Source of the DNA: Acinetobacter sp. XS-4
GTDB lineage: Bacteria; Pseudomonadota; Gammaproteobacteria; Pseudomonadales; Moraxellaceae
Direction of reading: 5' to 3'
Assembly (NCBI RefSeq): GCF_023920705.1
Contig: NZ_CP094657.1
Coordinates: forward strand, 2,294,001 to 2,358,000
DNA: 64,000 bases
Numbering within the stretch: the stretch's first letter is position 1; the number at the start of each line of letters is the position of its first letter. Positions 1 through 8,969 of the stretch are shown in pieces. The notes under the pieces were generated by a model. That model was given only the letters and a program-made list of their open reading frames with translations. It did no database searches and was not told the origin of the DNA. A program made the translations under genes and the position numbers.

Positions 1-1495
1 ATGCTGAAGCCCCGAACATACCTTCACACTGTTTTTGCGCTCGAATGAGGTCTGCAAAAAGCATTGGTTTAAAGACCATGCGAATATTTAAACTATCAAA
101 GTTCTTTTTCCAAAGTTCAGCACTTTGCTGCCCGATACTGTCACTGCGCGCCATATACTCAATAACGAGAGGTTTTCCGTCTGGTTGCGTACGCCAACCT
201 GAGGCATCTTTTTTATAGTGATATCGATCTAATAGTAAATTAGCTGCTTTCACCGAATATGGAGTACTCGTTCTATACTGAGGTTCATATCCCACTACTC
301 CAGGTGGAACTGGAAAATGTAAACGCTGAGCATCATCATTTCTGACTAATTTAATTTCTTGATCTAATGAGCGAGACATTGCAATTGCACGGCGTAATGC
401 AATTTTTTCTTTACTCATTCCACCAACAACTGGGTTTTTAAGATTCCAATAAATATAGCTAATTTCAGGGTCAACAATACGTGATAGTTGCACACCTTCT
501 TTGGCAAGCTCAGGTCTTAATTTACCGTCTTTAATCGCCTTCGCAACCAATTGCCCTTCTAGCTGAAATATATCAATTTCACCTCGCTGAAATGCCAGCC
601 ATCGCGATTGGTTTTCTTCCATAACCTGAATATCAATAGTGCCTATTTGCGGCATTTTTTTACCTTTAAGGCGTTTTACGATTGCCTGATCTTCAGGGCT
701 ACTGGCAGTAAAATTCCAAGTAAAACCACGAAAATCAGGATTCGCTTTTAAAACAATGCGTGAAGCAGGTACCCACTTACTCAGTACATAAGGCCCTGTT
801 CCCACAGGATGGCCCATTACATAACCTGCTTTATCTTTATATTTTTCGATGACTTCACGCGCCACAGCTCCTGTCGGGTCATGCGCAAGTAACAAAGGAA
901 AGTTATAGTCAGGCTGAACTAAACGAATAACTAAGGTATATCTATCTGGTGTTTGTAAACCACTTACGTTTTGGTCATAGTTAAATTTTCCGGTTTTATT
1001 AGCTGCTTTTATTAATGTATCCATACCTTCAATTTTGTTCTCTAACAACCAGCTATTTGGAGAACGTAAATTCGGGTCCAATAACCGCTTAAAAGAGTAC
1101 GCATAATCGTTGGCTGTTAATTCTCTCGGCTTCCCTTTAAAGACTGGATCTGGCGTAAAGTAAATACCCTTTTTTATATGAATGGTATAAGTCAGGCCAT
1201 CCTTACTAACTTCTGGTAGGGCTGTTGCTATCTGCGGAATGAGTTTTGCAGGCCTTGCTAAATAGTCATAGGTATACAAAGTTTCAAATATCGAAGTGGT
1301 TACATGAGCCGAATATAAATCATGGATATAAGCTGGGTCGAAGCCAGTTTCAGCTGTCGGGAATACATAACGTAAAACTTTATTCGGATCGGCTGGACTT
1401 TTTGCAAATATAGTCGTAGATCCAGTTAATGCCATACTGGCAAATAACAAACCGACACTACAATGCTTGAGCTGTTTTATTAAATTTTCAGTCAT
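1..1495 (-). CDS. Peptide-type ABC transporter solute-binding protein (family 5), partial
   Basis: The reading frame is open from an ATG at 1495 down to the left edge, so about 498 residues are visible and the C-terminus is missing. It begins with a Sec signal peptide (MTENLIKQLKHC, a hydrophobic stretch, then IFAKS) and continues with the family-5 binding-protein fold: LPEVSKDGLTYTIHIKKGIYF, GHPVGTGPYVLSKW and ALRRAIAMS are characteristic of DppA/OppA-like proteins. The family binds peptides or related solutes in the periplasm for an ABC importer. It lies 18 bp after the similar gene at 1514-3292, so the two are probably cotranscribed tandem paralogues. No permease or ATPase gene is visible here; they may lie beyond the edge. 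Family is certain, ligand unknown. Confidence 0.88.
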   Translation of the reverse strand, partial: MTENLIKQLKHCSVGLLFASMALTGSTTIFAKSPADPNKVLRYVFPTAETGFDPAYIHDLYSAHVTTSIFETLYTYDYLARPAKLIPQIATALPEVSKDGLTYTIHIKKGIYFTPDPVFKGKPRELTANDYAYSFKRLLDPNLRSPNSWLLENKIEGMDTLIKAANKTGKFNYDQNVSGLQTPDRYTLVIRLVQPDYNFPLLLAHDPTGAVAREVIEKYKDKAGYVMGHPVGTGPYVLSKWVPASRIVLKANPDFRGFTWNFTASSPEDQAIVKRLKGKKMPQIGTIDIQVMEENQSRWLAFQRGEIDIFQLEGQLVAKAIKDGKLRPELAKEGVQLSRIVDPEISYIYWNLKNPVVGGMSKEKIALRRAIAMSRSLDQEIKLVRNDDAQRLHFPVPPGVVGYEPQYRTSTPYSVKAANLLLDRYHYKKDASGWRTQPDGKPLVIEYMARSDSIGQQSAELWKKNFDSLNIRMVFKPMLFADLIRAQKQCEGMFGASA

Positions 1496-1513
1496 ATTTA
1501 TCTTTATCTAAAA

Positions 1514-3292
1514 TTATTTTTTAACAGGGGTAATATCAAGATATTGCCAGTTTGTATTCATCATTGGGTGGGGTTTAAAACCCTGAACTTGTGGTTGTAT
1601 CAACCAGTTACGAATTCGTGTTATATGAATAATCCATGGATTATCAGCTTCAATCTGGCGATTAAGCTTTTCATAATATGGTAAACGTTGTTCTGGTGGT
1701 AAATGAATGGCCTGACTATAAAGAGCATCATATGTTTTAGACTGATAACAAGCATGGTTCCCCTGTCCCGCATTTGGGCCATAAAGTAATTGAGCAAAAT
1801 TATCTCCTTCAGGATAATCCGCAATCCATGCGCCGCTCCAGATCATATATTTACATTGCGTTGCAGCTTTTAAGTTATCTGCAAAATTACTTACTTTAAA
1901 ATCAACACGAATACCAATTGCATCCAGATTTTTTTTCCAGAGTTCTGAATGAATAACCGAAGCTGAGCTATTTTCTGTATTAATTTTTAAAACCAAAGGG
2001 TTTCCGTTTGGCAAGTTTCTGTAGCCATCTCCCCCCTTTTTATAACCATAATAATCAAGTAGTTTATTTGCCAATAGCGGATTGTATCCTACGCTACTTC
2101 TGTACTTCGGGTTATAGCCATTTACACCTTCAGGTATAAACATTTCAGACCTAACAGCTTGACCTTTATAGGCCTGTCTTATACTTTCTTTTTGATCATA
2201 TGCCAACGTAATTGCTCTACGAAGAGCGATCTTTTCTGGACTAAAACCACCGATCACTGGATCACGCATATTCATCATCGTATAAGTAATTTCGGGATCT
2301 TTATTAGGGAAATGCTTAATTCCTCTTTTTTGAAAGGAATCCTTAAGTTGATTTCCATCTAAAGCTTGAGGAACTGCATTCGCAGTTAGTTTGTCAAAGT
2401 CCAGTTGGCCAGATTGAAAAGCTAACCATCGTGACTGATCCTCTTCAATAATGCTGACCACAACCTTGCCAATTTGTGGCATTTTCTTACCGCTCATTTC
2501 TCTAACAAGCTGGTTATCCCACGGTGTTCCTGTTGACTTAAAATTCCAGACAAAGCCTCGATAATCAGGATTGGCAACCAGTTCGACCTTACTTCGTGGT
2601 AAATATTTACTTAACATGTAAGGTCCAGTGCCGACCGGATGCATGCCAATACGGTCACCGTAATAATCAACAACCTCTTTAGCAACGCCACCAAATGTAA
2701 TATAGGCAAGAATATAAGGAAAATTAAAGTCTTGCCGAGTTAATGTGAATTGTAATGTATATCGGTCAAGTGTTTTGACTCCTGCAATAGGTGCAGCGTA
2801 ATCAAATTTTCCAGTTTTTTTTGCTTTCGCTACAACCGCATCAGCACCTAATAATTTACCATCAATAAAAGAAACAGAAGGTGCTCGGTTTTTAGGATCT
2901 AAAATCCGCTTAATTGCATAAACATAATCTTCTGCCACAAGTTCACGGCGTTTACCTTTAAAAGCAAGGTCATTAGTGAAATAAATACCAGGCTTAAGTT
3001 TAAATGTATAAACTTTACCGTCTTGTCCAACCTTAGGTAGGCTTTCAGCCGTATAAGGCACTAACTGTACGGGACGTGCCAGATAATCATATTTAAGTAA
3101 AGGTTCGAAAATAGCTTCTGCAATGCTGCCACTATAAAAATTGGTGGTTTTAACCATGTCAAAACCATCATCGGGTGCCTCATAAGCAACATGTAATATT
3201 TTGTTTGGTTGTGCAGGCGTTTGGGCGAAAGCACAAGAAACTGATGTAATAGCCAGACTTAAAATGGCGAGCTTAAAAATTTTTAATTTCAA
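1514..3292 (-). CDS. Peptide-type ABC transporter solute-binding protein (family 5)
   Basis: A complete 592-residue binding protein. An N-terminal signal peptide (MKLKIFKLAILSLA..., likely cut after CAFA) is followed by a family-5 solute-binding domain across the rest, with landmarks GKVYTFKLKPGIYFTNDL, HPVGTGPYMLSKYLP and IALRRAITLAYDQ. It should capture oligopeptides or similar solutes in the periplasm. It is clearly paralogous to the truncated gene just downstream, with the same motifs in the same order. The only start that keeps the signal peptide is a TTG at 3292; an AGGA lies only 2 bases before it, so initiation looks weak. The gene diverges from the TonB-dependent receptor at 4073, which hints at linked uptake across both membranes. 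The substrate cannot be read from the sequence. Confidence 0.88.
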   Translation of the reverse strand: MKLKIFKLAILSLAITSVSCAFAQTPAQPNKILHVAYEAPDDGFDMVKTTNFYSGSIAEAIFEPLLKYDYLARPVQLVPYTAESLPKVGQDGKVYTFKLKPGIYFTNDLAFKGKRRELVAEDYVYAIKRILDPKNRAPSVSFIDGKLLGADAVVAKAKKTGKFDYAAPIAGVKTLDRYTLQFTLTRQDFNFPYILAYITFGGVAKEVVDYYGDRIGMHPVGTGPYMLSKYLPRSKVELVANPDYRGFVWNFKSTGTPWDNQLVREMSGKKMPQIGKVVVSIIEEDQSRWLAFQSGQLDFDKLTANAVPQALDGNQLKDSFQKRGIKHFPNKDPEITYTMMNMRDPVIGGFSPEKIALRRAITLAYDQKESIRQAYKGQAVRSEMFIPEGVNGYNPKYRSSVGYNPLLANKLLDYYGYKKGGDGYRNLPNGNPLVLKINTENSSASVIHSELWKKNLDAIGIRVDFKVSNFADNLKAATQCKYMIWSGAWIADYPEGDNFAQLLYGPNAGQGNHACYQSKTYDALYSQAIHLPPEQRLPYYEKLNRQIEADNPWIIHITRIRNWLIQPQVQGFKPHPMMNTNWQYLDITPVKK

Positions 3293-3832
3293 GTTCCTAC
3301 CTACTTAATTAATATTTTAAAGATATTATCCTTTTGAGTAACATCTAAATCCGCATAAGAAAAGTTCTTTCTCAACAGACTACTTTCTTCTTTGTAAATT
3401 ATTAGCCTTTTTATTCAATCTTTTATTTGATCGAATGGAAAATATCATAATAAAATTAGAAAGCTGTAACTATCTAATATAAAGCGAATTTCATGCCATA
3501 TTTTATGATCAAGAATAATCCCTATAAAAATATTTAAAATTTACATTTTAATTAGGCACTTAAAACTTGTGGAACTATATAAATAAAAGTAAGTTTTTGC
3601 CAAATATTATATTTATATAGCTTATCCATCATCAGCTCATATTGCACAATTAAAAGTCATAAATGTTTCATTCTAGTTCAGAAAAAATTTATATCACAAA
3701 TAAAAAAACAAGAATGTAATAATTTGATTTATATTAAATATATGTGACAAAGAAGAAATGTTACATTATATAATTACATTTTAAATAGTTCTAAAAAGAT
3801 ACAAAAGTCAAATCTAAAAACATGAAAAATCC

Positions 3833-3845
3833 AATAATGATTATT
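3833..3845. promoter_or_regulatory. Fur-box-like palindrome
   Basis: The sequence AATAATGATTATT is a perfect inverted repeat around a central G. Its inner 11 bases match the core of the classical Fur box (ATAATnATTAT). It lies 228 bp before the receptor start in very AT-rich DNA, so chance occurrence is possible. Iron control of a TonB/Exb operon would be plausible, but this is a weak call. Confidence 0.3.
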
Positions 3846-4002
3846 TTTTATACAAATATTTTTGGAACTTTTAGCCACCACAAAAAAACTTACCAAATGG
3901 AAAAATTTTTAGGTGAAGATAAAACACTAAATCCTCACCACAAACATAATAAAATCAATATATATCAATATTTTGCATAAAATAAAAAAGAAAAATATAT
4001 AG

Positions 4003-4019
4003 TTGGCACTTGCTTTGCT
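4003..4019 (+). promoter_or_regulatory. Sigma-54 (RpoN) promoter, -24/-12 type
   Basis: The sequence TTGGCAC-N5-TTGCT matches the sigma-54 consensus TGGCACG-N4-TTGCW except for the G after TGGCAC. The invariant GG (4005-4006) and GC (4017-4018) are separated by exactly 10 bases, the required spacing. A transcript would start near 4030 and leave a leader of about 43 bases before the receptor ATG at 4073. I did not recognise the enhancer site that a sigma-54 activator would need. Confidence 0.65.
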
Positions 4020-4072
4020 TAAAAACTTTCCAGCAATATCGCTAACTACAACAAAAAGGGATCAAATCCACG

Positions 4073-6766
4073 ATGAAAAAAAAATACAATGTTCGATCTC
4101 AGGTAACCCCCAAGATTGGCAAAACAATGCTTAAATTAAGTACCCTTAGTTTAAGCATGATGTGTCTTACCATGGCACAAGCAGCAGAAACAGAACAGTC
4201 AAGCAATGATGATAAACCCGTCAAAGTTGTAAAAGTTGCTGTAACAGGCTCTTCAATCAAAGGAGTTGCAGCTCAAAGCGCCTCACCCATTACTATTGTA
4301 AAAGTTGATGAAATTTTAAAACAAGGGGTGACCACAACCGAAGAGGCCTTAGCCAAAATTAGCGCAAACCAATCTAATTTTGTTACCGCGAGCAATGTGG
4401 GCCGAAGTAAAGCAGAGGGTTCATCAGCAAACCTGAGAGCCTTAGGTGCCAATAAAACACTTGTTTTACTGAATGGTCGTCGGTTAGCTGCAAATGCATA
4501 TGATAGCGGCGTCACAAACTTAAATATTATTCCACTCGCAATGTTAGACCGTATTGAGGTTCTAAGAGATGGCGCCTCTTCCATTTATGGAACAGATGCA
4601 ATTGGCGGGGTAATTAACTTCATTACCAAAAAGCAGTTTACGGGCCTTAATCTAACCGCAGGTTATCAAAAACCAGAAGAAAAAGGTGGTGAACAACAAG
4701 ACTATAGTATCTTTGGTGGCTTCGGTGATTTAGATGAAAATGGCTATAACGTTTTTGGTGTTGTCGACTATCGAAAAGGCGATGATGTCATGGCCAAAGA
4801 CCGCAAAGTCAGTCGGCGTGGAGGCATATTACCTGAATTAGGTATAGAAAAAGCCAGTAGTGGCTCATTCCCTGCTAATGTCCCAGGTTTAGGTAACCCT
4901 TACGCATCCACTGGTTGTGGTAGTAATCCTCTTGTTACGACGAGTCAGGATGGGAAAAATTGTCTATATAACAGCCAAGCTGTGATTGGAATTGTTCCAA
5001 AAACAGAAGATATATCTGTAATGGGACATGCCACTTTTAAACTGAATGATAATTTTAACGCAATTGCAGAATATTTATATGCAAGAAGTGAAGTCACTAC
5101 TTCAGTTGCGCCAGATGTATTTTTTGATTTGACGCTTGACCCTAGCAGTAAATATTATCCAGGAAATGGCATAACTCCTGCCCTAGCTGGTGCTACGGGG
5201 CCTATCCCTCTATATCTGCGTTCACAATCGGGGAATCGTGTAAGTAATAGTATTAACCAGTCACATAGAATATTTGCTGGTATTGAAGGTGAAACTCATG
5301 GTTGGGATATTAATTCAGGCGTTACCTATGCCCATAGCAGTGCCTCGGATGCTGTCGTAAGCGGCTATTTAAATTTTGACAAAACACAAGAAGCTTTAAA
5401 CAATGGTATTTTAAACCCATTCGGGCCGCAAAACCCTGAAGATGCTAATGTATGGAATGAATTAGGAGTTGAAGGTAAATACTTAAAAGCTAACCTAGAT
5501 ACAACTACCGTTGATTTCACTGCAAGCCGACCTATATTTAAATTACCAGCAGGAGATGTTGGGTTCGCTATTGGAGCAAGCTATCGTTATGAAGATTGGA
5601 CTTCAAAAGTCGTTACTGATGTTGCCCGAGTCGCGCCTAGTACAGGCGTCGATCCTGATGAACCAGTAAATACTGGCGATCGTAATATTAAATCCGTATT
5701 TACCGAATTTCATATCCCACTTCTTAAAACTTTAGAAGCTCAAATCGCTGCTCGTTATGATGACTACAACGACTTTGGTGATACGTTTAATCCTAAATTT
5801 GCACTTCGTTGGGAACCTATCAAACAGTTAATGTTCCGTACAACTTATAGTACAGGCTTCAGAGCTCCAACACTTTGGGAAGTTAATGGACCAAACTCAG
5901 TAACCAATACCGGTGGGTACTATTATGATCCCGTACTCTGCCCAGGGAATGTCTTAAAACCAGGTGGTGTAAGAGAACGTGATTGTAATATGCAATTTGA
6001 TAGACAAAATGGGGGAAATAAAACTCTAGATCCAGAAGAGTCAAAGTCTTTTACTGCTGGCTTAGTATTTGAACCAATTAAAAATTTAGCCTTCACTCTT
6101 GATTACTTCAATATCGAAGTAGACAAGCAAATTGCTACACTTTCAGAAACTGCTATTTTTGATGACCCTGTGAAATATGCAGATAAATTTGTACGTAATC
6201 CTGATGGCTCATTAGATTATATTATTACAACACAACAAAATTTAGGTGGAATTAAAACATCTGGTTTCGATGTGGGCTTAAGTTGGGTTTCTCCAATGAC
6301 TGCTACAGGTCGTTTTGGTTTCAATATTGATGGAACATATATTACAGACTACAAATATCAAGCCGAGCCAAATGGCGAATGGAAAAGTGTTGCCGGCACT
6401 TATAGCGGTCTAGACTACCAAGCTATTATTCTACGCTGGAAACATACTGCAAACCTAAATTGGAATTATGAAAACTGGGCTTTAAACCTCCAACAAAACT
6501 TCTCTCGCGGTTATCAAGATCAAAATTCAACGTCTTCTGTTAAGCCTGGTTATCAAAATCACAAAGTAAGCGACTATACAACATACAACATTTCAGGCAC
6601 ATACAAAGGTTTTAAAAATCTAGAAGTGACCGCTGGTATTAAAAATATTTTTGATGAAGACCCTCCTGCTTCAAATGTTGGCGACAACTTCCAAATGGGA
6701 TATGACCCACGTTATGCAGATCCTTTAGGGCGTACGTACTTTGTCCGAGGTACATATAAGTTCTAA
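4073..6766 (+). CDS. TonB-dependent outer-membrane receptor
   Basis: An 897-residue outer-membrane transporter. Residues 1 to about 37 form a signal peptide ending AQA. A TonB-box-like segment (VVKVAVTG) follows near residue 52, then a plug domain (about 60-190, with GANKTLVLLNGRRL, IEVLRDGASSIYGTDAIGGVINFITK) and a 22-strand-type barrel ending in the aromatic residue of TYKF. It would import a large solute using energy from TonB-ExbB-ExbD, and those genes follow in the same orientation. The plug style (VTGSSIKG, SASPITIV) resembles receptors often linked to peptide or carbohydrate uptake rather than classical siderophore receptors; that is inference. The neighbouring peptide-binding proteins support a peptide ligand. 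Transcription probably starts at the sigma-54-like promoter upstream. Confidence 0.92.
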   Translation: MKKKYNVRSQVTPKIGKTMLKLSTLSLSMMCLTMAQAAETEQSSNDDKPVKVVKVAVTGSSIKGVAAQSASPITIVKVDEILKQGVTTTEEALAKISANQSNFVTASNVGRSKAEGSSANLRALGANKTLVLLNGRRLAANAYDSGVTNLNIIPLAMLDRIEVLRDGASSIYGTDAIGGVINFITKKQFTGLNLTAGYQKPEEKGGEQQDYSIFGGFGDLDENGYNVFGVVDYRKGDDVMAKDRKVSRRGGILPELGIEKASSGSFPANVPGLGNPYASTGCGSNPLVTTSQDGKNCLYNSQAVIGIVPKTEDISVMGHATFKLNDNFNAIAEYLYARSEVTTSVAPDVFFDLTLDPSSKYYPGNGITPALAGATGPIPLYLRSQSGNRVSNSINQSHRIFAGIEGETHGWDINSGVTYAHSSASDAVVSGYLNFDKTQEALNNGILNPFGPQNPEDANVWNELGVEGKYLKANLDTTTVDFTASRPIFKLPAGDVGFAIGASYRYEDWTSKVVTDVARVAPSTGVDPDEPVNTGDRNIKSVFTEFHIPLLKTLEAQIAARYDDYNDFGDTFNPKFALRWEPIKQLMFRTTYSTGFRAPTLWEVNGPNSVTNTGGYYYDPVLCPGNVLKPGGVRERDCNMQFDRQNGGNKTLDPEESKSFTAGLVFEPIKNLAFTLDYFNIEVDKQIATLSETAIFDDPVKYADKFVRNPDGSLDYIITTQQNLGGIKTSGFDVGLSWVSPMTATGRFGFNIDGTYITDYKYQAEPNGEWKSVAGTYSGLDYQAIILRWKHTANLNWNYENWALNLQQNFSRGYQDQNSTSSVKPGYQNHKVSDYTTYNISGTYKGFKNLEVTAGIKNIFDEDPPASNVGDNFQMGYDPRYADPLGRTYFVRGTYKF

Positions 6767-6770
6767 ATGG

Positions 6771-6813
6771 TTGTTCTGCAAATGTAACATTCAACAGTTA
6801 GTTTGCAGAACAA
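6771..6813 (+). other. 12-bp perfect stem-loop between receptor and tonB
   Basis: TTGTTCTGCAAA (6771-6782) pairs perfectly with TTTGCAGAACAA (6802-6813) around a 19-base loop, starting 5 bases after the receptor stop codon. No T-run follows, so it is not a standard terminator. It may act as a 3'-end stabiliser or partial attenuator, keeping tonB-exbBD expression below that of the receptor. That role is inferred. Confidence 0.6.
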
Positions 6814-6876
6814 ATACTCATTCTTAGCCAAACAGTCATTTTAAAAAATTGTTTGTCTACAGTTTCAGGAGTAACT

Positions 6877-7590
6877 ATGGGCATGACTTTCACAGACATA
6901 GAAAATAAATCTGCAAAGCGCCTTATTGGTATTGCCGCAGTACTTTTTCTGCATCTTATTGTTGCCTATATTCTGATGTCAGGTTTAGCAAACAATATTC
7001 AAAAACCAGCAGAAAAACCTGTGGAATTACAAATTATTCAAGATATTAAACCACCTCCTCCACCTAAACCAGAGGAGCCAAAACCTAAGGAAAAACCGCC
7101 TGAGCCACCTAAAATGGTAGAAAAAATTGCCAAAGTTTCTGAGCCGCCAAAACAAGTAGAGAAAGTAGCAACACCGGTACAAAAAACGACACCAGTAGCT
7201 CAACCAACTAAAGTGGCTACCCCTGCTCCGGCTGTACCTAGCACCCCATCACCAAGTCCTGTTGCCGCACCGGCTCCAGTGGCAGCTGCCCCAGCTCCTA
7301 AACCAACTGGCGTAACTCGCGGTGTTTCGGAGGGTTCTGCTGGCTGCGAAAAACCGGAATATCCTCGTGAAGCACTGATGAATGAAGAACAAGGTACGGT
7401 TCGTATACGTGTTTTGGTTGATACTTCAGGAAAAGTCATTGATGCCAAAGTAAAAAAATCAAGTGGTAGTAAAACCCTAGATAAAGCAGCAACTAAAGCT
7501 TACAGCTTATGTACATTCAAACCAGCAATGAAAGATGGCATGCCTCAGCAAGACTGGTATGAAATTGAATATCCATTCGTAATTGAATAA
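6877..7590 (+). CDS. tonB: TonB family energy transducer
   Basis: A 237-residue TonB protein. A single N-terminal membrane anchor (RLIGIAAVLFLHLIVAYILM) is followed by a proline-rich periplasmic spacer (IKPPPPPKPEEPKPKEKPPEP, then alternating Pro/Ala/Thr) and a C-terminal TonB domain of about 80 residues with YPREALMNEEQGTVRIRVLV. Two cysteines in that domain (in GCEKPEYP and LCTFKPA) could form a disulfide. I chose the ATG at 6877 because AGGAG lies 5 bases upstream; a longer frame opens at a TTG at 6853 but has no ribosome site. It links the proton-driven ExbB-ExbD motor to the receptor encoded just before it. Confidence 0.93.
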   Translation: MGMTFTDIENKSAKRLIGIAAVLFLHLIVAYILMSGLANNIQKPAEKPVELQIIQDIKPPPPPKPEEPKPKEKPPEPPKMVEKIAKVSEPPKQVEKVATPVQKTTPVAQPTKVATPAPAVPSTPSPSPVAAPAPVAAAPAPKPTGVTRGVSEGSAGCEKPEYPREALMNEEQGTVRIRVLVDTSGKVIDAKVKKSSGSKTLDKAATKAYSLCTFKPAMKDGMPQQDWYEIEYPFVIE

Positions 7591-7630
7591 ACAACTGAAT
7601 TAGTAAGAAATTAAAAAAATTGGAGATAAT

Positions 7631-8512
7631 ATGATGAAAAAATCAACTCAACCACTCGTACGTTTCGCTTCTGCAAGTTTAATCGCAGCATGTTCATTGC
7701 TCCCATTAAGTACAGTTTTTGCAGAAGAAACAAATAATGTTCCTGTTGCAACAGCAACCACTGAGGCGACTTCAAATGCAAATACTCCAACTCCACCACC
7801 GAAACCAGCAACTAGTGAAACTGTTAAAAATCCTTACGGTCTAGAAGCTCTTTGGCGTGAAGGAGATTTAGTCGCTAAATCTACCTTATTTATATTGGTA
7901 CTGATGTCTATTGGTACGTGGTACATCATTATTTCTAAATTCTTACAACAAGCTAAAGTAAAACGCCAAGGCAAAGAGGCAGAGAAAAGTTTTTGGGAAG
8001 CAACCTCGCTAGATAATGCAGCTGATAATTTAGAGCAAAGTAGCGCATATCGCTTTATTGCAGAAAAAGGCATTAACTCAACCAAATCGCACGGCGGCTC
8101 TTTACTTGAGCGAATCGATTTTAATACATGGGTCAGCATATCAATTCAACGTGCAATTGAAAAAATACAAAATCACTTAGGTGGTGGCTTAGCCTTTTTG
8201 GCAACAGTTGGATCTACGGCACCATTTGTTGGTCTTTTTGGTACGGTTTGGGGAATTTATCATGCATTAACAGCCATCGGAATTTCAGGTCAGGCATCTA
8301 TTGATAAAGTTGCTGGTCCTGTCGGTGAAGCTTTAATTATGACAGCTATTGGTCTTGCAGTCGCAGTACCCGCTGTACTTGGTTATAACTGGCTAACTCG
8401 CCGTAATAAAGCCGTTATGGAAAATGTTCGTTCGTTTGGTTCAGATTTACACGCAGTTTTATTAAGCGGGGAAATTAATACCAATAATTCGGTTAACCGC
8501 AGCATTAAATAA
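7631..8512 (+). CDS. exbB: ExbB-type proton channel protein with N-terminal extension
   Basis: A 293-residue MotA/TolQ/ExbB-family protein, the proton-conducting partner of ExbD in the inner membrane. The N-terminus carries a signal-peptide-like segment (residues 1-34, ending VFA) and a Thr/Pro/Ala-rich stretch (about 35-65), then a first membrane segment (STLFILVLMSIGTWYIIIS), a cytoplasmic loop, and the conserved core GGGLAFLATVGSTAPFVGLF plus GEALIMTAIGLAVAVPAVLG. Such extended ExbB proteins are known in gammaproteobacteria and contrast with the short ExbB at 34232-34867 here. GGAGA precedes the ATG. It sits 40 bp after tonB and 15 bp before exbD. Confidence 0.92.
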   Translation: MMKKSTQPLVRFASASLIAACSLLPLSTVFAEETNNVPVATATTEATSNANTPTPPPKPATSETVKNPYGLEALWREGDLVAKSTLFILVLMSIGTWYIIISKFLQQAKVKRQGKEAEKSFWEATSLDNAADNLEQSSAYRFIAEKGINSTKSHGGSLLERIDFNTWVSISIQRAIEKIQNHLGGGLAFLATVGSTAPFVGLFGTVWGIYHALTAIGISGQASIDKVAGPVGEALIMTAIGLAVAVPAVLGYNWLTRRNKAVMENVRSFGSDLHAVLLSGEINTNNSVNRSIK

Positions 8513-8527
8513 CGAGGAGCGAACGTT

Positions 8528-8950
8528 ATGGGTATGAGTGTTGGTTCTGAAGATGACGACGAAATGATCGGCGCAATTAATACGACGCCTCTGGTTGATG
8601 TCATGTTGGTTTTACTTATTATTTTTCTTATTACTATTCCGGTAGTCACACATACGGTTCCAGTGAAACTACCAGAAGAAAAAAATACTCCATATGCAAC
8701 TACACCTGAAAATATTCAACTTTCAGTGAACAAGAAAGGAGATATTTTCTGGAATGAAAGCTATGTGCCGAATAAAGAAATATTGCTGTCAAAGCTCCAA
8801 GCAGTTGCACAAAAAAGGCCTCAACCAGAAGTTCATATTCGTGGAGATCAGCTTACTCATTTTGAGGCGATAGATCAGGTCATTAGCACGACCAAACAAG
8901 CTGGTATTGGCAAAATTGCTTTTGTTACTACCCCTCCAGCCTCCCAGTAA
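8528..8950 (+). CDS. exbD: ExbD biopolymer transport protein, first copy
   Basis: A 140-residue ExbD/TolR protein. A short cytoplasmic start (MGMSVGSEDDDEM) leads into one membrane helix with the motif NTTPLVDVMLVLLIIFLI, whose Asp (the D of VDVML) is the proton-carrying residue of the family. The rest is the periplasmic domain (VHIRGDQLTHFEAIDQV). It partners ExbB to energise TonB. The start follows AGGAG with suitable spacing. It is the first of two consecutive exbD genes, and the shared MGM.VGS..DD beginning points to tandem duplication. Confidence 0.93.
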   Translation: MGMSVGSEDDDEMIGAINTTPLVDVMLVLLIIFLITIPVVTHTVPVKLPEEKNTPYATTPENIQLSVNKKGDIFWNESYVPNKEILLSKLQAVAQKRPQPEVHIRGDQLTHFEAIDQVISTTKQAGIGKIAFVTTPPASQ

Positions 8951-8969
8951 TTATTTTAAGGAGAATTTT

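Larger units (their letters stand above)
3293..4072. other. 780-bp AT-rich divergent intergenic region
   Basis: This non-coding stretch separates the solute-binding protein genes (minus) from the TonB-dependent receptor operon (plus). It is very AT-rich with stops in all frames and no credible ORF. It contains a Fur-box-like palindrome at 3833-3845 and a near-consensus sigma-54 promoter at 4003-4019, listed separately. The length would leave room for an upstream activator site for sigma-54, but I could not pick out a convincing one. Confidence 0.7.

Noticed and set aside
3293..4072. Possible small RNA or hidden gene in the 780-bp gap
   Set aside because: No ORF, no strong hairpin with T-run and no recognisable RNA family; only promoter-like elements were supportable.
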